The position numbers were made by a program, and so were the translations under genes. A DNA stretch of 50,152 nucleotides from Crocinitomicaceae bacterium (GTDB lineage: Bacteria; Bacteroidota; Bacteroidia; Flavobacteriales_D; Parvicellaceae). The stretch lies in NCBI GenBank assembly GCA_018663635.1, contig JABJPZ010000237.1:1-50152 (forward strand), in the 5' to 3' direction. Below, piece by piece: positions 1-9,609 of the stretch. Each line of letters opens with the position of its first letter. Within the stretch, counting starts at the first letter, position 1. The notes below the pieces were generated by a model. That model worked only from the letters and a program-made list of their open reading frames with translations, was not told where the DNA came from and searched no databases.

Positions 1-2
1 CA

Positions 3-1340
3 CCCGGACATAAAGATTTTGCAGAAGATACTTTCAGGACATTAACAGCAGTAGACAGTGTTATTTTGGTGATAGATTGTGCTAGTGGCGTTGAGTCACA
101 AACCGAAAAGCTCATGGAGGTATGCAGGATGAGAAAAACACCTGTGATCGTTTTCATCAATAAAATGGATCGCGAAGGACGGGACGCATTTGACCTATTG
201 GATGAATTAGAAGACAAGTTAAGTATAAAAGTAAGACCCCTTTCCTGGCCTATTGGTATAGGAGAAACTTTTAAAGGGGTCTATAATATGCATCGTGGAA
301 ATTTAAATCTATTTGAAGGGAGCAAAACTAATATTGCTAAGGAAAATATTGAAATTGACAACTTACAATCTACTGTTCTAGACCAATATGTGGGAGAAGA
401 TTTTGCGAACGAATTACGAGAAGAAGTAGAACTGGTTAATGGTGTTTATAACGAGCTTGATGTCAGTCAATACCTAAGTGGCGAGGTAGCACCCGTGTTT
501 TTCGGATCCGCATTAAACAACTTTGGTGTACAAGAATTACTCAACACTTTTATTGAAATAGCACCAGAACCCAGAGGTAGAGAATCGGATGTTGGATTAA
601 TATCTCCAACTGACAATAAATTTTCGGGGTTTGTTTTCAAAATCCATGCTAATCTAGACCCAAAACACCGCGATAGAATTGCTTTTCTTAGAATAGTAAG
701 CGGCAAGTTCGAACGAAACAAATTCTACCAGCATTCCCGAGTTGAAAAAAAATTAAAATTCGCTAATCCTACGAGTTTTATGGCTCAAGATAAAAGTGTT
801 ATTGATGAAGCTTATCCCGGAGATGTTATTGGATTATATGACACCGGAAATTTTAAGATCGGTGATACCCTCACAGAAGGACCGTCTTTTCTTTTTAAAG
901 GAATACCAAGTTTTTCTCCAGAGATTTTTAAAGAGCTACAGAACAACGATCCGATGAAATCTAAACAGTTAGAAAAAGGAATCCAGCAGCTTACGGATGA
1001 GGGCGTTGCTCAACTTTTCATAAAACAACCCGGAAACAGAAAAATTGTTGGAACCGTTGGAGAACTTCAATTTGAAGTAATTCAATACCGTTTGAAGCAC
1101 GAATACAACGCTGAATGTACTTTTGTGCCAAAAAATTATTTTAAGGCCTGCTGGATGACAACAACTTCCGAGGAACAATTAGCTGAATTCTTGAAAAGAA
1201 AAGCAAGCTACATTGTTAGTGACAAGGATTCAAACCCTGTTTTTCTGGCAGAATCACCTTGGCTACTCAGCTCCGCGGAGGAAGATTTTCCTGAAATCAC
1301 ATTTCATAAAACTTCAGAATTCAAATTAGAGAAAAGCTGA
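3..1340 (+). CDS. prfC: Peptide chain release factor 3, 5'-truncated by the window edge
   Basis: Reading frame is open from base 3 ([32 protein letters not shown]3 region of a translational GTPase), followed by [21 protein letters not shown] and RF3-like domains to a stop at 1340. Confidence 0.95.
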   Translation, partial: PGHKDFAEDTFRTLTAVDSVILVIDCASGVESQTEKLMEVCRMRKTPVIVFINKMDREGRDAFDLLDELEDKLSIKVRPLSWPIGIGETFKGVYNMHRGNLNLFEGSKTNIAKENIEIDNLQSTVLDQYVGEDFANELREEVELVNGVYNELDVSQYLSGEVAPVFFGSALNNFGVQELLNTFIEIAPEPRGRESDVGLISPTDNKFSGFVFKIHANLDPKHRDRIAFLRIVSGKFERNKFYQHSRVEKKLKFANPTSFMAQDKSVIDEAYPGDVIGLYDTGNFKIGDTLTEGPSFLFKGIPSFSPEIFKELQNNDPMKSKQLEKGIQQLTDEGVAQLFIKQPGNRKIVGTVGELQFEVIQYRLKHEYNAECTFVPKNYFKACWMTTTSEEQLAEFLKRKASYIVSDKDSNPVFLAESPWLLSSAEEDFPEITFHKTSEFKLEKS

Positions 1341-1384
1341 TTTTTGGCTGAATTATTGTAGATTAAGAAAAAAGAGATTTTATA

Positions 1385-2005
1385 ATGCTCAAAACCTTTT
1401 TCTTCTTTCTTTTTAGTACACTCGCCATTAATGGAATGAGTCAAGACCATATTGATTGGACAGCAGGATGGGATCATAAAACACTGAATCAAGCAAGGAA
1501 TCTACCCTCTTCTAAAATGAATGAGGTTGAAGAAAATGTACTCTTTTATTGCAATCTTGCTCGAATGAATCCTAAGCTATTCCTAACAACTACACTCTCA
1601 CTGTATATCGAAGTAAGAGCGGTCAAAAATTCCTCCTATTTATCTTCCTTAAAACGTTTTTTGAAAAAATCTAAGAAGCTACCTCCTTTTATCGCAAATG
1701 ATTCTTTACATAAAGTTGCTGAAATCCATGCTGTGCACAGTGGTAAAAAAGGTACGATCGGACATCAGAATTACAGCAAAAGATTTAAATACGTAGAAGA
1801 CGTTTTTCCGACAAACGGAGAAAATTGTGACTATGGTAACCAGAAAGCAATTGATATTGTATTTAGCTGGCTAATCGACGAAGGAATTGCTAATCTAGGT
1901 CACAGAAAAAACGTTTTTGACAAAGAATTTAGTCATGCCGCCGTATCAATTGCTCCACACAAATCATATCAAGTCAATGCTGTTATGGCTTTTGGATCAC
2001 GCTAA
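1385..2005 (+). CDS. Secreted CAP-domain (SCP/PR-1-like) protein
   Basis: N-terminal signal peptide; CAP-like motifs NLARMNPKLF, EIHAVHSGKKGTIGH, GENCDYG and GHRKNVFDKEF. Confidence 0.75.
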   Translation: MLKTFFFFLFSTLAINGMSQDHIDWTAGWDHKTLNQARNLPSSKMNEVEENVLFYCNLARMNPKLFLTTTLSLYIEVRAVKNSSYLSSLKRFLKKSKKLPPFIANDSLHKVAEIHAVHSGKKGTIGHQNYSKRFKYVEDVFPTNGENCDYGNQKAIDIVFSWLIDEGIANLGHRKNVFDKEFSHAAVSIAPHKSYQVNAVMAFGSR

Positions 2006-2013
2006 TGCCATCA

Positions 2014-2991
2014 TTACCAATCTTGCTCAAAAAAATAATTTACAAGCCCATTTATTTGACTCACTTTTAAGGTACTGTCCTCATCAAAGAATGAATTGAC
2101 AGCCTCATCAATTTCTCCTTTTGTGATTTCTCCATTATTATCTATGTCAAAAGCTAAATATTCTGCGGGAATTGAAGACATATTCGCTGCAACCTCTGTC
2201 TCTGTTTTCGACTTCTCAGCAATCACTACTTGAACCAATTGATCATATTCATAATTCATGTCAGCCACTTTTACACCCGTTTCCGTATAGGACTCAAAGT
2301 GGCCGTGCTTGCAATACGTTTCTGTTTTCGGATCAAAAATATAATGTCTTTTATTTTTAATTGTTCCACTAGTATAATTTTCAGCTATTTCATAAATTAA
2401 AGAATCTTCATCAATCAATTCTGTATATTTCAATGGAAATCCTTCCTCATCATTCCATTGTTCCATTTTTAAATACCCCACATCCGAAATTTCCAGCAAA
2501 TATTTTAGTCTACCGCTGTAATGGTACTTTTCATGTAACATTATGAACCCATCATCAAATACCCTGCGTTCCCTTATTTCTCCAAAAATGTAATAGCTAG
2601 TAAAGAGTTTTGGCTTCCCTTTCTTCACCTTCAGTTCTCGCTCAACTTGGTCATTAGGATAATAATTTCTGTATTTAATTAAGGAACCATCTTCGTACAC
2701 TCCTCGATGTAAAACTTTTCCATTAGAATAGTAATCCACTTGTTCCTTATTAGCCAAATGATTGAAAACATCCTTCCTTAAGTTAACCTGCCCCGTTATA
2801 CCAGGACAATATTGATCGTAAATAACTATGCCATCAGTAGCATCTTCCAATTCTTCTAAGTCATACTGGAAAAGGAAATCCAACTCCAATACCGTGCGAA
2901 TAGAATCTTGCCCAGACACAGACCATGCTGTTAGCATTAATACAATGACTAAGGCTGATTTACTATGGAATGGATGGTTAGAAATTATCAT
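2014..2991 (-). CDS. Secreted protein with MORN-variant (YwqK-like) repeats and a C-terminal EF-hand
   Basis: Repeated YxNGKxxxxGxYxxG-like segments (YYSNGKVLHRGVYEDGSLIKYRNYYPNDQ); canonical EF-hand loop DIDNNGEITKGE near the C-terminus; signal peptide. Confidence 0.6.
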   Translation of the reverse strand: MIISNHPFHSKSALVIVLMLTAWSVSGQDSIRTVLELDFLFQYDLEELEDATDGIVIYDQYCPGITGQVNLRKDVFNHLANKEQVDYYSNGKVLHRGVYEDGSLIKYRNYYPNDQVERELKVKKGKPKLFTSYYIFGEIRERRVFDDGFIMLHEKYHYSGRLKYLLEISDVGYLKMEQWNDEEGFPLKYTELIDEDSLIYEIAENYTSGTIKNKRHYIFDPKTETYCKHGHFESYTETGVKVADMNYEYDQLVQVVIAEKSKTETEVAANMSSIPAEYLAFDIDNNGEITKGEIDEAVNSFFDEDSTLKVSQINGLVNYFFEQDW

Positions 2992-3212
2992 TTCATTAGT
3001 TAGTTGTTTTAATCTAAGTGCAAATTCCTGCTACTCACTGCACAACCGCAAATGTTTACGCCATAAAAAACGAAAAGTTTCTTTAGAAATTCAATCTGAA
3101 TTGTGGAAATAGAGCACACAGTAAATTAACTTAGAAAATATTTCAGAAAGAAAAGCGTTTAGCGTCATTAGAACCAATGGTTATATTATTTTTGAAGCAT
3201 TAAATATAAATT

Positions 3213-4028
3213 ATGAATAAGCTGTATTTATTTCTATTGACGCTGCCGTGCTTCGGAAATGCTTTTGGTCAGGCAACCACGGTTATTTTTGAAGATTTTC
3301 AAGGAGCATTCCCTTCTGATTGGTCGCTAATCAATAATGATGGGCTTTCGCCAGAAGCCAGTGTTGACTTCATCAATGATGCCTGGGTAGTAACAGAAGA
3401 TTTGGATAACATTGGTTCAGGAGATTCTGTACTTACCAGTACCTCATGGTACGACCCGGTAGGAACATCTGACGACTGGTTAATTTCTCCACCGATTACC
3501 CTGGGATCATTCGGAAACAAACTCTCCTTTAAGGCAAAATCCTATGATGGCAGTTATCCTGATGGGTTTCAAGTTTTTGCTTCTACCCATAATTTAATCG
3601 ATAGTTTTTTTCAACAAGATACTTTACTGAATATTCCTGCACAATCACCTGAATGGACGAGCTATTTCATTTCACTTGATTCATTTGATTTGGCTGACCA
3701 AACTATATACCTCGCTTTCAGAAACAACTCTTCTGACCAATACTTGTTAAGTCTAGACAGTATTTATGTTGGTATTGAACACCCCGTAAGTATTCCAATA
3801 AATGATGCACAGGTTATCACCCATATTTTTCCCAATCCCGCTACAAGCACTATCCGAATTGAGACAATTGCAAAAATAGTTAGTGTAAAAATATTTACCA
3901 CAGAAGGCAGACATCTAAGAACCTACACTAGCAATGTAATTAATGTTTCAGAAATCAATGAAGGTCAGTACTTTATGTCAATAACAACAAACGAAGGACA
4001 GGTAATTAAAAAATTTATTAAATACTAG
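3213..4028 (+). CDS. T9SS type A sorting domain protein with a choice-of-anchor J (cleaved adhesin-like) domain
   Basis: Signal peptide; IFEDFQGAFPSDWSLINNDG...DDWLISPPITL; C-terminal IFPNPATSTIRIE...GQYFMSITTNEGQVIKKFIKY. Confidence 0.8.
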   Translation: MNKLYLFLLTLPCFGNAFGQATTVIFEDFQGAFPSDWSLINNDGLSPEASVDFINDAWVVTEDLDNIGSGDSVLTSTSWYDPVGTSDDWLISPPITLGSFGNKLSFKAKSYDGSYPDGFQVFASTHNLIDSFFQQDTLLNIPAQSPEWTSYFISLDSFDLADQTIYLAFRNNSSDQYLLSLDSIYVGIEHPVSIPINDAQVITHIFPNPATSTIRIETIAKIVSVKIFTTEGRHLRTYTSNVINVSEINEGQYFMSITTNEGQVIKKFIKY

Positions 4029-4166
4029 ATTATTGAAGCCTCTCTCCTGAAAAGTACATGCTATAAAAGACCTATTATAATTCTACTTATTGGATAAATA
4101 ATTGTAGCTAGTTACAATATTATCTCTCAAATACTTTAGTATTTTAGTTTAAAATTACTCAGTGAC

Positions 4167-5087
4167 ATGCAAAATGAAATAATCATATACGGAATAGAAG
4201 CGCTTTTTGGAATCATTTTAATAATTAAAACCTTTATGATAATTCCAGAAAGGCAGTCATGGGTTATCCAAAGGCTGGGAAAGTACAACCGAATCTCTGA
4301 TGCTGGGCTAAAATTGAAAATTCCATTTATTGAGTCGATCGTATCGAAGGAGAACTTAAAGATTCAACAATTAGACGTTAACGTTGAAACTAAAACATTA
4401 GATAATGTATTTGTTGAATTAAAGATTTCCGTACAGTACAGAATTATTAAATCTAAAGTTTACGAAGCATTTTACGAGTTAGAAGATCCACACGGTCAAG
4501 TAGCAGCATATATTTTTGACGAAGTACGAGCTGAAGTACCAAAACTGAAACTGGATGATGTTTTTTCTAAAAAAGAAGACATAGCCATTGCTGTGCGGGA
4601 CAACATATCGGAACAAATGCAAAAATATGGGTATAAAATAGTAAAGACATTAATTACAGATATTGCTCCCGACGAATTAGTCAAAATTTCTATGAACAGA
4701 ATAAATGCCGCGATGCGTGACAAGGAAGCGGCTGTTCAAGAAGCAGAAGCAGAAAAAATTACCATTGTTAAACGCGCGGAAGCGGAAGCAGATAGCAAAA
4801 GATTGTCCGGAGAAGGAATTGCGCAGCAAAGATTGGCGATTGTCCGTGGATTTAAAGAATCAGTAGAAGATTTTCAACAAGCCCTCCAAGAAGTTGATCC
4901 TCAAGAAATTATGCAGTTTGTATTAATGACACAGTACTTTGACACATTAACTTCAATAGGGTCGAATAGCACCAATAACACCATCATGGTTCCTCATACT
5001 CCAGGAGGCATGAAAGACTTTCAGCAGCAAATAATTGACGGTACCATCATTGGAAAAAAGTTAGCCGGTAACAAAGAGACTCAATAA
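4167..5087 (+). CDS. SPFH/Band 7 (stomatin-like) membrane protein
   Basis: PERQSWVIQRLGKYNRISDAGLKLKIPFIE, QLDVNVETKTLDNVFVELKISVQYRI, and an AEAEKITIVKRAEAEADSKRLSGEGIAQQR coiled region. Confidence 0.9.
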   Translation: MQNEIIIYGIEALFGIILIIKTFMIIPERQSWVIQRLGKYNRISDAGLKLKIPFIESIVSKENLKIQQLDVNVETKTLDNVFVELKISVQYRIIKSKVYEAFYELEDPHGQVAAYIFDEVRAEVPKLKLDDVFSKKEDIAIAVRDNISEQMQKYGYKIVKTLITDIAPDELVKISMNRINAAMRDKEAAVQEAEAEKITIVKRAEAEADSKRLSGEGIAQQRLAIVRGFKESVEDFQQALQEVDPQEIMQFVLMTQYFDTLTSIGSNSTNNTIMVPHTPGGMKDFQQQIIDGTIIGKKLAGNKETQ

Positions 5088-5097
5088 CTTTTATTAA

Positions 5098-5270
5098 ATA
5101 AAAAACCCACATGGCGTAGAAGTTTATTAAACCTCTAAAGACACTTATGAGAACGCAGATTGAGTTCTGTAATCCGCCTGGAATCAAAAAGAAACAGCGG
5201 CACGCCATAATTCAAACAATTAATTCCCAATATAAAAAACGTTAGGTTTAAATACTGGCCATGTGGGTCG
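5098..5270 (-). ncRNA. Candidate structured small RNA (6S-like or other unassigned), probably minus strand
   Basis: Perfect 10-bp closing stem CCCACATGGC (5106-5115) / GCCATGTGGG (5258-5267). Nested 8-bp stem TTAAACCT (5127-5134) / AGGTTTAA (5244-5251). Internal hairpins AGAAC/GTTCT (5150-5154/5164-5168) and CCGC/GCGG (5174-5177/5197-5200). Read on the minus strand, the closing stem is followed immediately by TTTTTT (5105-5100), as in an intrinsic terminator. No ORF fits here. Confidence 0.5.
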
Positions 5271-5412
5271 GCTTGCACCTGGACTCAGATATAACAAAAG
5301 TTATTCGATTCCTTCTACTAAATTAAGATTTCTTAACTAATATTGCAATCACTATCTAACCTAAATTCTTAATTTCAAGAAATTATTGTACTAAACTCAT
5401 AATATATTAGCT

Positions 5413-6012
5413 ATGGCAGCAAGACACTCAATTTCCTCAGACGAAGGAATGCAAAAATTAAAAGAAGGTAACGGTCGATACGTGGAAGACAAGATTCTTA
5501 AACCCAGTATTAATTCTCTTCAACGTTATGAATTAACAACCGGACAGAATCCATTCGCTATCATTTTAAATTGTGCCGACTCAAGAGTAGTACCTGAGCT
5601 TATTTTTGACAGAGGAATTGGAGATCTATTTGTTATCAGAGTCGCAGGCAACATTGCTAATCCCTCTTCAATTGCCAGTATTGAGTACGCTGTTGAACAC
5701 ATTGGCACTAATTTAATCGTTGTACTCGGACACGAATCATGTGGTGCGGTTGGCGCAGCAATTGCGAGCTATCCGGACGGTGACAATGGCCCTAATTTAA
5801 ACCATTTGATTAGCTTCATTAACCCTGCAGTAAAAGCAAAACCAGGCGCTCCTATTAAGGAGGTGGTAGAATGCAATGCAGCAATTAATGCAACGGCTCT
5901 TATTTCTAACTCTGATATCATTCGCAAATACGTAGATTCTGGGGATTTAAAAGTGGTACCTGCCTACTACGGCTTTACTTCAGGAAAAGTTGACTTCCTA
6001 AACGAAAAATAA
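5413..6012 (+). CDS. Beta-carbonic anhydrase
   Basis: Zinc/active-site motifs NCADSRVVPE and GHESCGAVGAA. Confidence 0.93.
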   Translation: MAARHSISSDEGMQKLKEGNGRYVEDKILKPSINSLQRYELTTGQNPFAIILNCADSRVVPELIFDRGIGDLFVIRVAGNIANPSSIASIEYAVEHIGTNLIVVLGHESCGAVGAAIASYPDGDNGPNLNHLISFINPAVKAKPGAPIKEVVECNAAINATALISNSDIIRKYVDSGDLKVVPAYYGFTSGKVDFLNEK

Positions 6013-6017
6013 ATTGG

Positions 6018-6659
6018 TTGAGAATAGAATTTAATAACGTAATTCCCACACCATTAAATGACCAAACTTACTTTACTGAAAGTGCGTGGGGCAAGAAAAT
6101 TGAATTAAACACAGACAAAACCTACCTTTTAACCTCAGAAAGTGGAAAAGGAAAATCTTCATTTATTTCGTTTTTATATGGATCGCGAACAGATTATACT
6201 GGGGAAATAAAATTGAATGGTAAACGCTGGGAAGAGTATAGCCTGAATGAACGCTCTGAATTAAGAAGTAAAACCTTAAGCTATTTACCTCAAGATATTT
6301 TATTATTTCCTCAGCTAACACTCCTTGAGAACTTAATAATTAAAAATAATCTAACCCATTCAAAAAGTGAACAAGAATTAAAACAACACATTGATACACT
6401 AGGGCTTTCATCCCAAATTAATCAAAAAGCAGCAACATTATCTAAAGGTCAACAGCAACGCGTCGGAATATTAAGAGCACTTTTACAACCATTTGAATTT
6501 GTTCTACTTGATGAGCCTTTTAGCCACCTTGACCTAACCAATATTGAAATTGCAATAGAGCTAATTGAGGATGTATGTAGCCAAAATAAGGCAGGCTATT
6601 TAATTTCCACTCTGGGCCCAAAGCACGGGCTAACTGTTAGCGACACAATTTATTTATGA
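6018..6659 (+). CDS. ABC transporter ATP-binding protein (TTG start)
   Basis: Walker A-like SESGKGKSS, signature LSKGQQQRVGILRALL, Walker B FVLLDEPFSHLD; ATGA overlap with the downstream permease. Confidence 0.88.
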   Translation: MRIEFNNVIPTPLNDQTYFTESAWGKKIELNTDKTYLLTSESGKGKSSFISFLYGSRTDYTGEIKLNGKRWEEYSLNERSELRSKTLSYLPQDILLFPQLTLLENLIIKNNLTHSKSEQELKQHIDTLGLSSQINQKAATLSKGQQQRVGILRALLQPFEFVLLDEPFSHLDLTNIEIAIELIEDVCSQNKAGYLISTLGPKHGLTVSDTIYL

Positions 6660-7825
6660 TTGGTAAATTGATATTTAGTAATGGTAAAAGCGGGCAGCTT
6701 ACATTCTCTGTCGCAGGCTCCATTATTGGTCTGGCAATCATGTTGTTGTCCATCCAGCTTTATTTGGACATCACCACAATTCTTCGCACACCCGCCATCT
6801 CAGGAACAGACTTTCTGGTAATCAACAAAGAAGTAAACATGCTTGCTGATGGTAATTTTAATCAATCAGAGCTTGAGAATCTGAAGCAACAAGAATTTGT
6901 AATTGATGCTGCTCCTGTTTTTGGAAATAATTTTCAGTCACTTGTTGTAGCTGAAGTAGGACCACAATCTTCCTTTAATACACTAATGCCATTGATTACA
7001 GTTCCCAACGAGTTCATAGACAATTTACCTCCAAAATTCAAATGGAAGATTGGTGACAATGAAGTTCCTGTTATTGTACCTACCTCCTTTTTTAACTCCT
7101 ATAATTTTGGCATAGCCGAAGCAGCCAGATCCCCTAAAGTGACAAAAGAACTTATTTCTCACATCAAGCCAAAATTGAAAATTGGAAATGCAACCTGGTA
7201 TAATGTCCGAATAGCAGCTTTCTCCGATCGTTTTTCTGATGGTGTAATTGTTCCAGAAAGCTTCATGAATTACAATAATAATAAGTTCGGAATAGGCGAA
7301 AAAAACAAAATAAATCGCATTGTTATTAGTACATCTAATTCAAAAAACCCGTCGTTAGCCAATTACTTGTCAGATCATTTATACGAAACAAATTCTGATA
7401 AGATTAACGGAGGCAAAGTAACCGAGATCATGAATGTTTTACTTCCAATCATTGTAATCATTTCATTAGTAATTATCCTTCTTTCTTTATTGACTTTCAT
7501 CCAAAATGCCCAATTACTATTATCAAATTCCGATTATGAAATTAAGTTGTTGGGCTTAATCGGATACTCTTTTAGCTTCGTTAGTGCTGCAGTAATGCAG
7601 AATTTCAACAAACTATTCGGGCTAATAACATTGAGTACCATTCCTATAGTAATTGCAGTTAAATACTACATATCATCCATCTTTAACCATGAACTAGGAA
7701 TCGACATTGGAATTGGACTAAGCTGGACTACGTTAGTAATTGGTCTTTGTGTTTACACCTGTTTCTACCTGGTTCAATTTATAATTATAAGATCAACAGT
7801 GAAAAACCTGGTCCGATCATCCTAA
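6656..7825 (+). CDS. ABC transporter permease, FtsX/MacB-like topology
   Basis: N-terminal TM segment, large periplasmic domain, and C-terminal TM cluster; translationally coupled to the ATPase. Confidence 0.65.
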   Translation: MIGKLIFSNGKSGQLTFSVAGSIIGLAIMLLSIQLYLDITTILRTPAISGTDFLVINKEVNMLADGNFNQSELENLKQQEFVIDAAPVFGNNFQSLVVAEVGPQSSFNTLMPLITVPNEFIDNLPPKFKWKIGDNEVPVIVPTSFFNSYNFGIAEAARSPKVTKELISHIKPKLKIGNATWYNVRIAAFSDRFSDGVIVPESFMNYNNNKFGIGEKNKINRIVISTSNSKNPSLANYLSDHLYETNSDKINGGKVTEIMNVLLPIIVIISLVIILLSLLTFIQNAQLLLSNSDYEIKLLGLIGYSFSFVSAAVMQNFNKLFGLITLSTIPIVIAVKYYISSIFNHELGIDIGIGLSWTTLVIGLCVYTCFYLVQFIIIRSTVKNLVRSS

Positions 7826-7948
7826 AAATATCAAGATTAAATACTTAAATTTTTGTTAAATCTTGACCATATGCGTTCAATTTGGGCTGCTTTCTTAAAT
7901 TTGGTTCGTTATTTGAAATGGTACCTTTAATTAACAATCGAAAACAAC

Positions 7949-9604
7949 ATGAATATGAAAGAATGGATATTAACACTTATTACGTTCTTGGGTGTTACGA
8001 GTTTGTCAGCTCAAAACTATAGCTATACGTTTAAAGTTAATGGTTTGGCTGCTGGTCAAGATGTGTATTTAGCAAACTATTTTGGAGACAAACTATACTA
8101 TTACGATACGACGAAGTCTGAATTGGGTGTTGCTAAATTTGAGAGATCCTCTATAAAAGGTGGCGTTTACGCCGTTGTTTTGCCTGGTCCAAAAACTTTT
8201 GAAGTAATTCTCAGCGAGAATGAGCCCAAAGTAGTATTGCAAACAGACACCATTAATTTTGTAAAATCAATGAAAGTGCTGAAGTCTGATGAAAATAAAT
8301 TATTTTACTCTTATTTCAGTTACCTAAGTGAAAAACAAGCTCTTGCTGGTCCATTAAGAAATAAGAAAGACCAAGCTTCTAAAGATCAGCTATTTGCTAT
8401 TGACAAAGAAGTGAAGGCACATCAAAAACAATTAGCTCAAGAAAATGGAAACAATCTTTTCGGTGCAATCATTGCCATGAGCTTGGAACCAGAAATTCCA
8501 GAATTATTAAAAGGAGATACCTCGAAGCAAATGGAACGCTATCACTACTATAAAAACCATTACTTTGACGAATATCATCTCGACGATCCACGAATTGTAA
8601 AAACACCCATATTTGCTAAAAAACTGAAATACTTTTTTGAAAAAGTGTGTATTCAGCATCCCGACTCAATTTTAGATCAAGCCTACAAACTAATTGATCA
8701 ATTACCCAAAAAAACAGACCTTTTTAAATATGTGGTGCATACCCTTACATACAAATACGAGACAAGTAAAATTATGGGGATGGACGCTGTATTTGTAGGG
8801 ATTGCATTGAAGTACTACTGCAGAGGAAGCAATGGACAAACACAAGCATTCTGGCTTGAAGATCAATACTTGGAAAATATTAAAAAGGCACAACTTGCAC
8901 TTTCAGCAGCACAAAAAGAGCTCAACAAAATCAAGGAAAGTAAAAATTCAGAAGAACTTGAGGCCTTAGAAAAAGAAGTTGAAGAAAAACAAAAAAAGCT
9001 CGGCGCAGTCGAGAAAAACAATAAAATCAAAGAAATATGTGAAAGAGCAACAACACTCAACCGACTAAAACTATACGGGCCTGCTCCTGATTTGATTCTC
9101 CAAGATACAAGCGAAAAAAATTGGATAGACATTAGAAAACTACCCAATGAGTATAAAATACTCGTGTTTTGGGACCCTGGTTGTGGCCATTGCAAAAAAG
9201 AAATTCCAAAGCTGAAAAAGCTATATGATGAAATTAATGTGAAAAAGCTAGATATTGAAATCATTGGCGTAAATACCGAACTAGAGAATACACCCTGGAA
9301 AAAATACATTCGGGAGAACAACTTGAACTGGATTAATATTTCTGACAACCCCGAAGTTAATAGCAATGCCGCAAAGTACATTGTGAATGAACGAAAAACA
9401 ACACTTAACAGCTTGAATTTCAGAGACATTTATGACATTTTTTCTACACCTCAAATATTTTTATTAGACAAAGAAAACAACATTGTTGCAAAAAAAATCG
9501 GGGTAGTCAATTTGGTTGAAATTTTAGAAAGAAAGCTCTCTATTGATTTTAACTATGAGCCGCCAAAGGCTGAAAAGGAGACTGATGATCACAAAGATCA
9601 TTAA
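7949..9604 (+). CDS. TlpA-like thiol-disulfide oxidoreductase with a long N-terminal region and coiled-coil insert
   Basis: Signal peptide; C-terminal thioredoxin fold with LVFWDPGCGHCKKEIPKLKKLYDE; coiled coil QKELNKIKESKNSEELEALEKEVEEKQKKL. Confidence 0.82.
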   Translation: MNMKEWILTLITFLGVTSLSAQNYSYTFKVNGLAAGQDVYLANYFGDKLYYYDTTKSELGVAKFERSSIKGGVYAVVLPGPKTFEVILSENEPKVVLQTDTINFVKSMKVLKSDENKLFYSYFSYLSEKQALAGPLRNKKDQASKDQLFAIDKEVKAHQKQLAQENGNNLFGAIIAMSLEPEIPELLKGDTSKQMERYHYYKNHYFDEYHLDDPRIVKTPIFAKKLKYFFEKVCIQHPDSILDQAYKLIDQLPKKTDLFKYVVHTLTYKYETSKIMGMDAVFVGIALKYYCRGSNGQTQAFWLEDQYLENIKKAQLALSAAQKELNKIKESKNSEELEALEKEVEEKQKKLGAVEKNNKIKEICERATTLNRLKLYGPAPDLILQDTSEKNWIDIRKLPNEYKILVFWDPGCGHCKKEIPKLKKLYDEINVKKLDIEIIGVNTELENTPWKKYIRENNLNWINISDNPEVNSNAAKYIVNERKTTLNSLNFRDIYDIFSTPQIFLLDKENNIVAKKIGVVNLVEILERKLSIDFNYEPPKAEKETDDHKDH

Positions 9605-9609
9605 TAATG

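Noticed and set aside
6018-7825. ABC ATPase/permease pair as a possible novel defence or toxin export system
   Set aside because: Motifs fit an ordinary FtsX/MacB-like transporter; no toxin, immunity or nuclease gene is adjacent.
8863-9429. 188-aa minus-strand ORF (Ser/Phe-rich) opposite the TlpA-like gene
   Set aside because: It is the antisense shadow of a Lys/Glu-rich coiled-coil coding region; low complexity, no start context, and the plus-strand gene is well supported.
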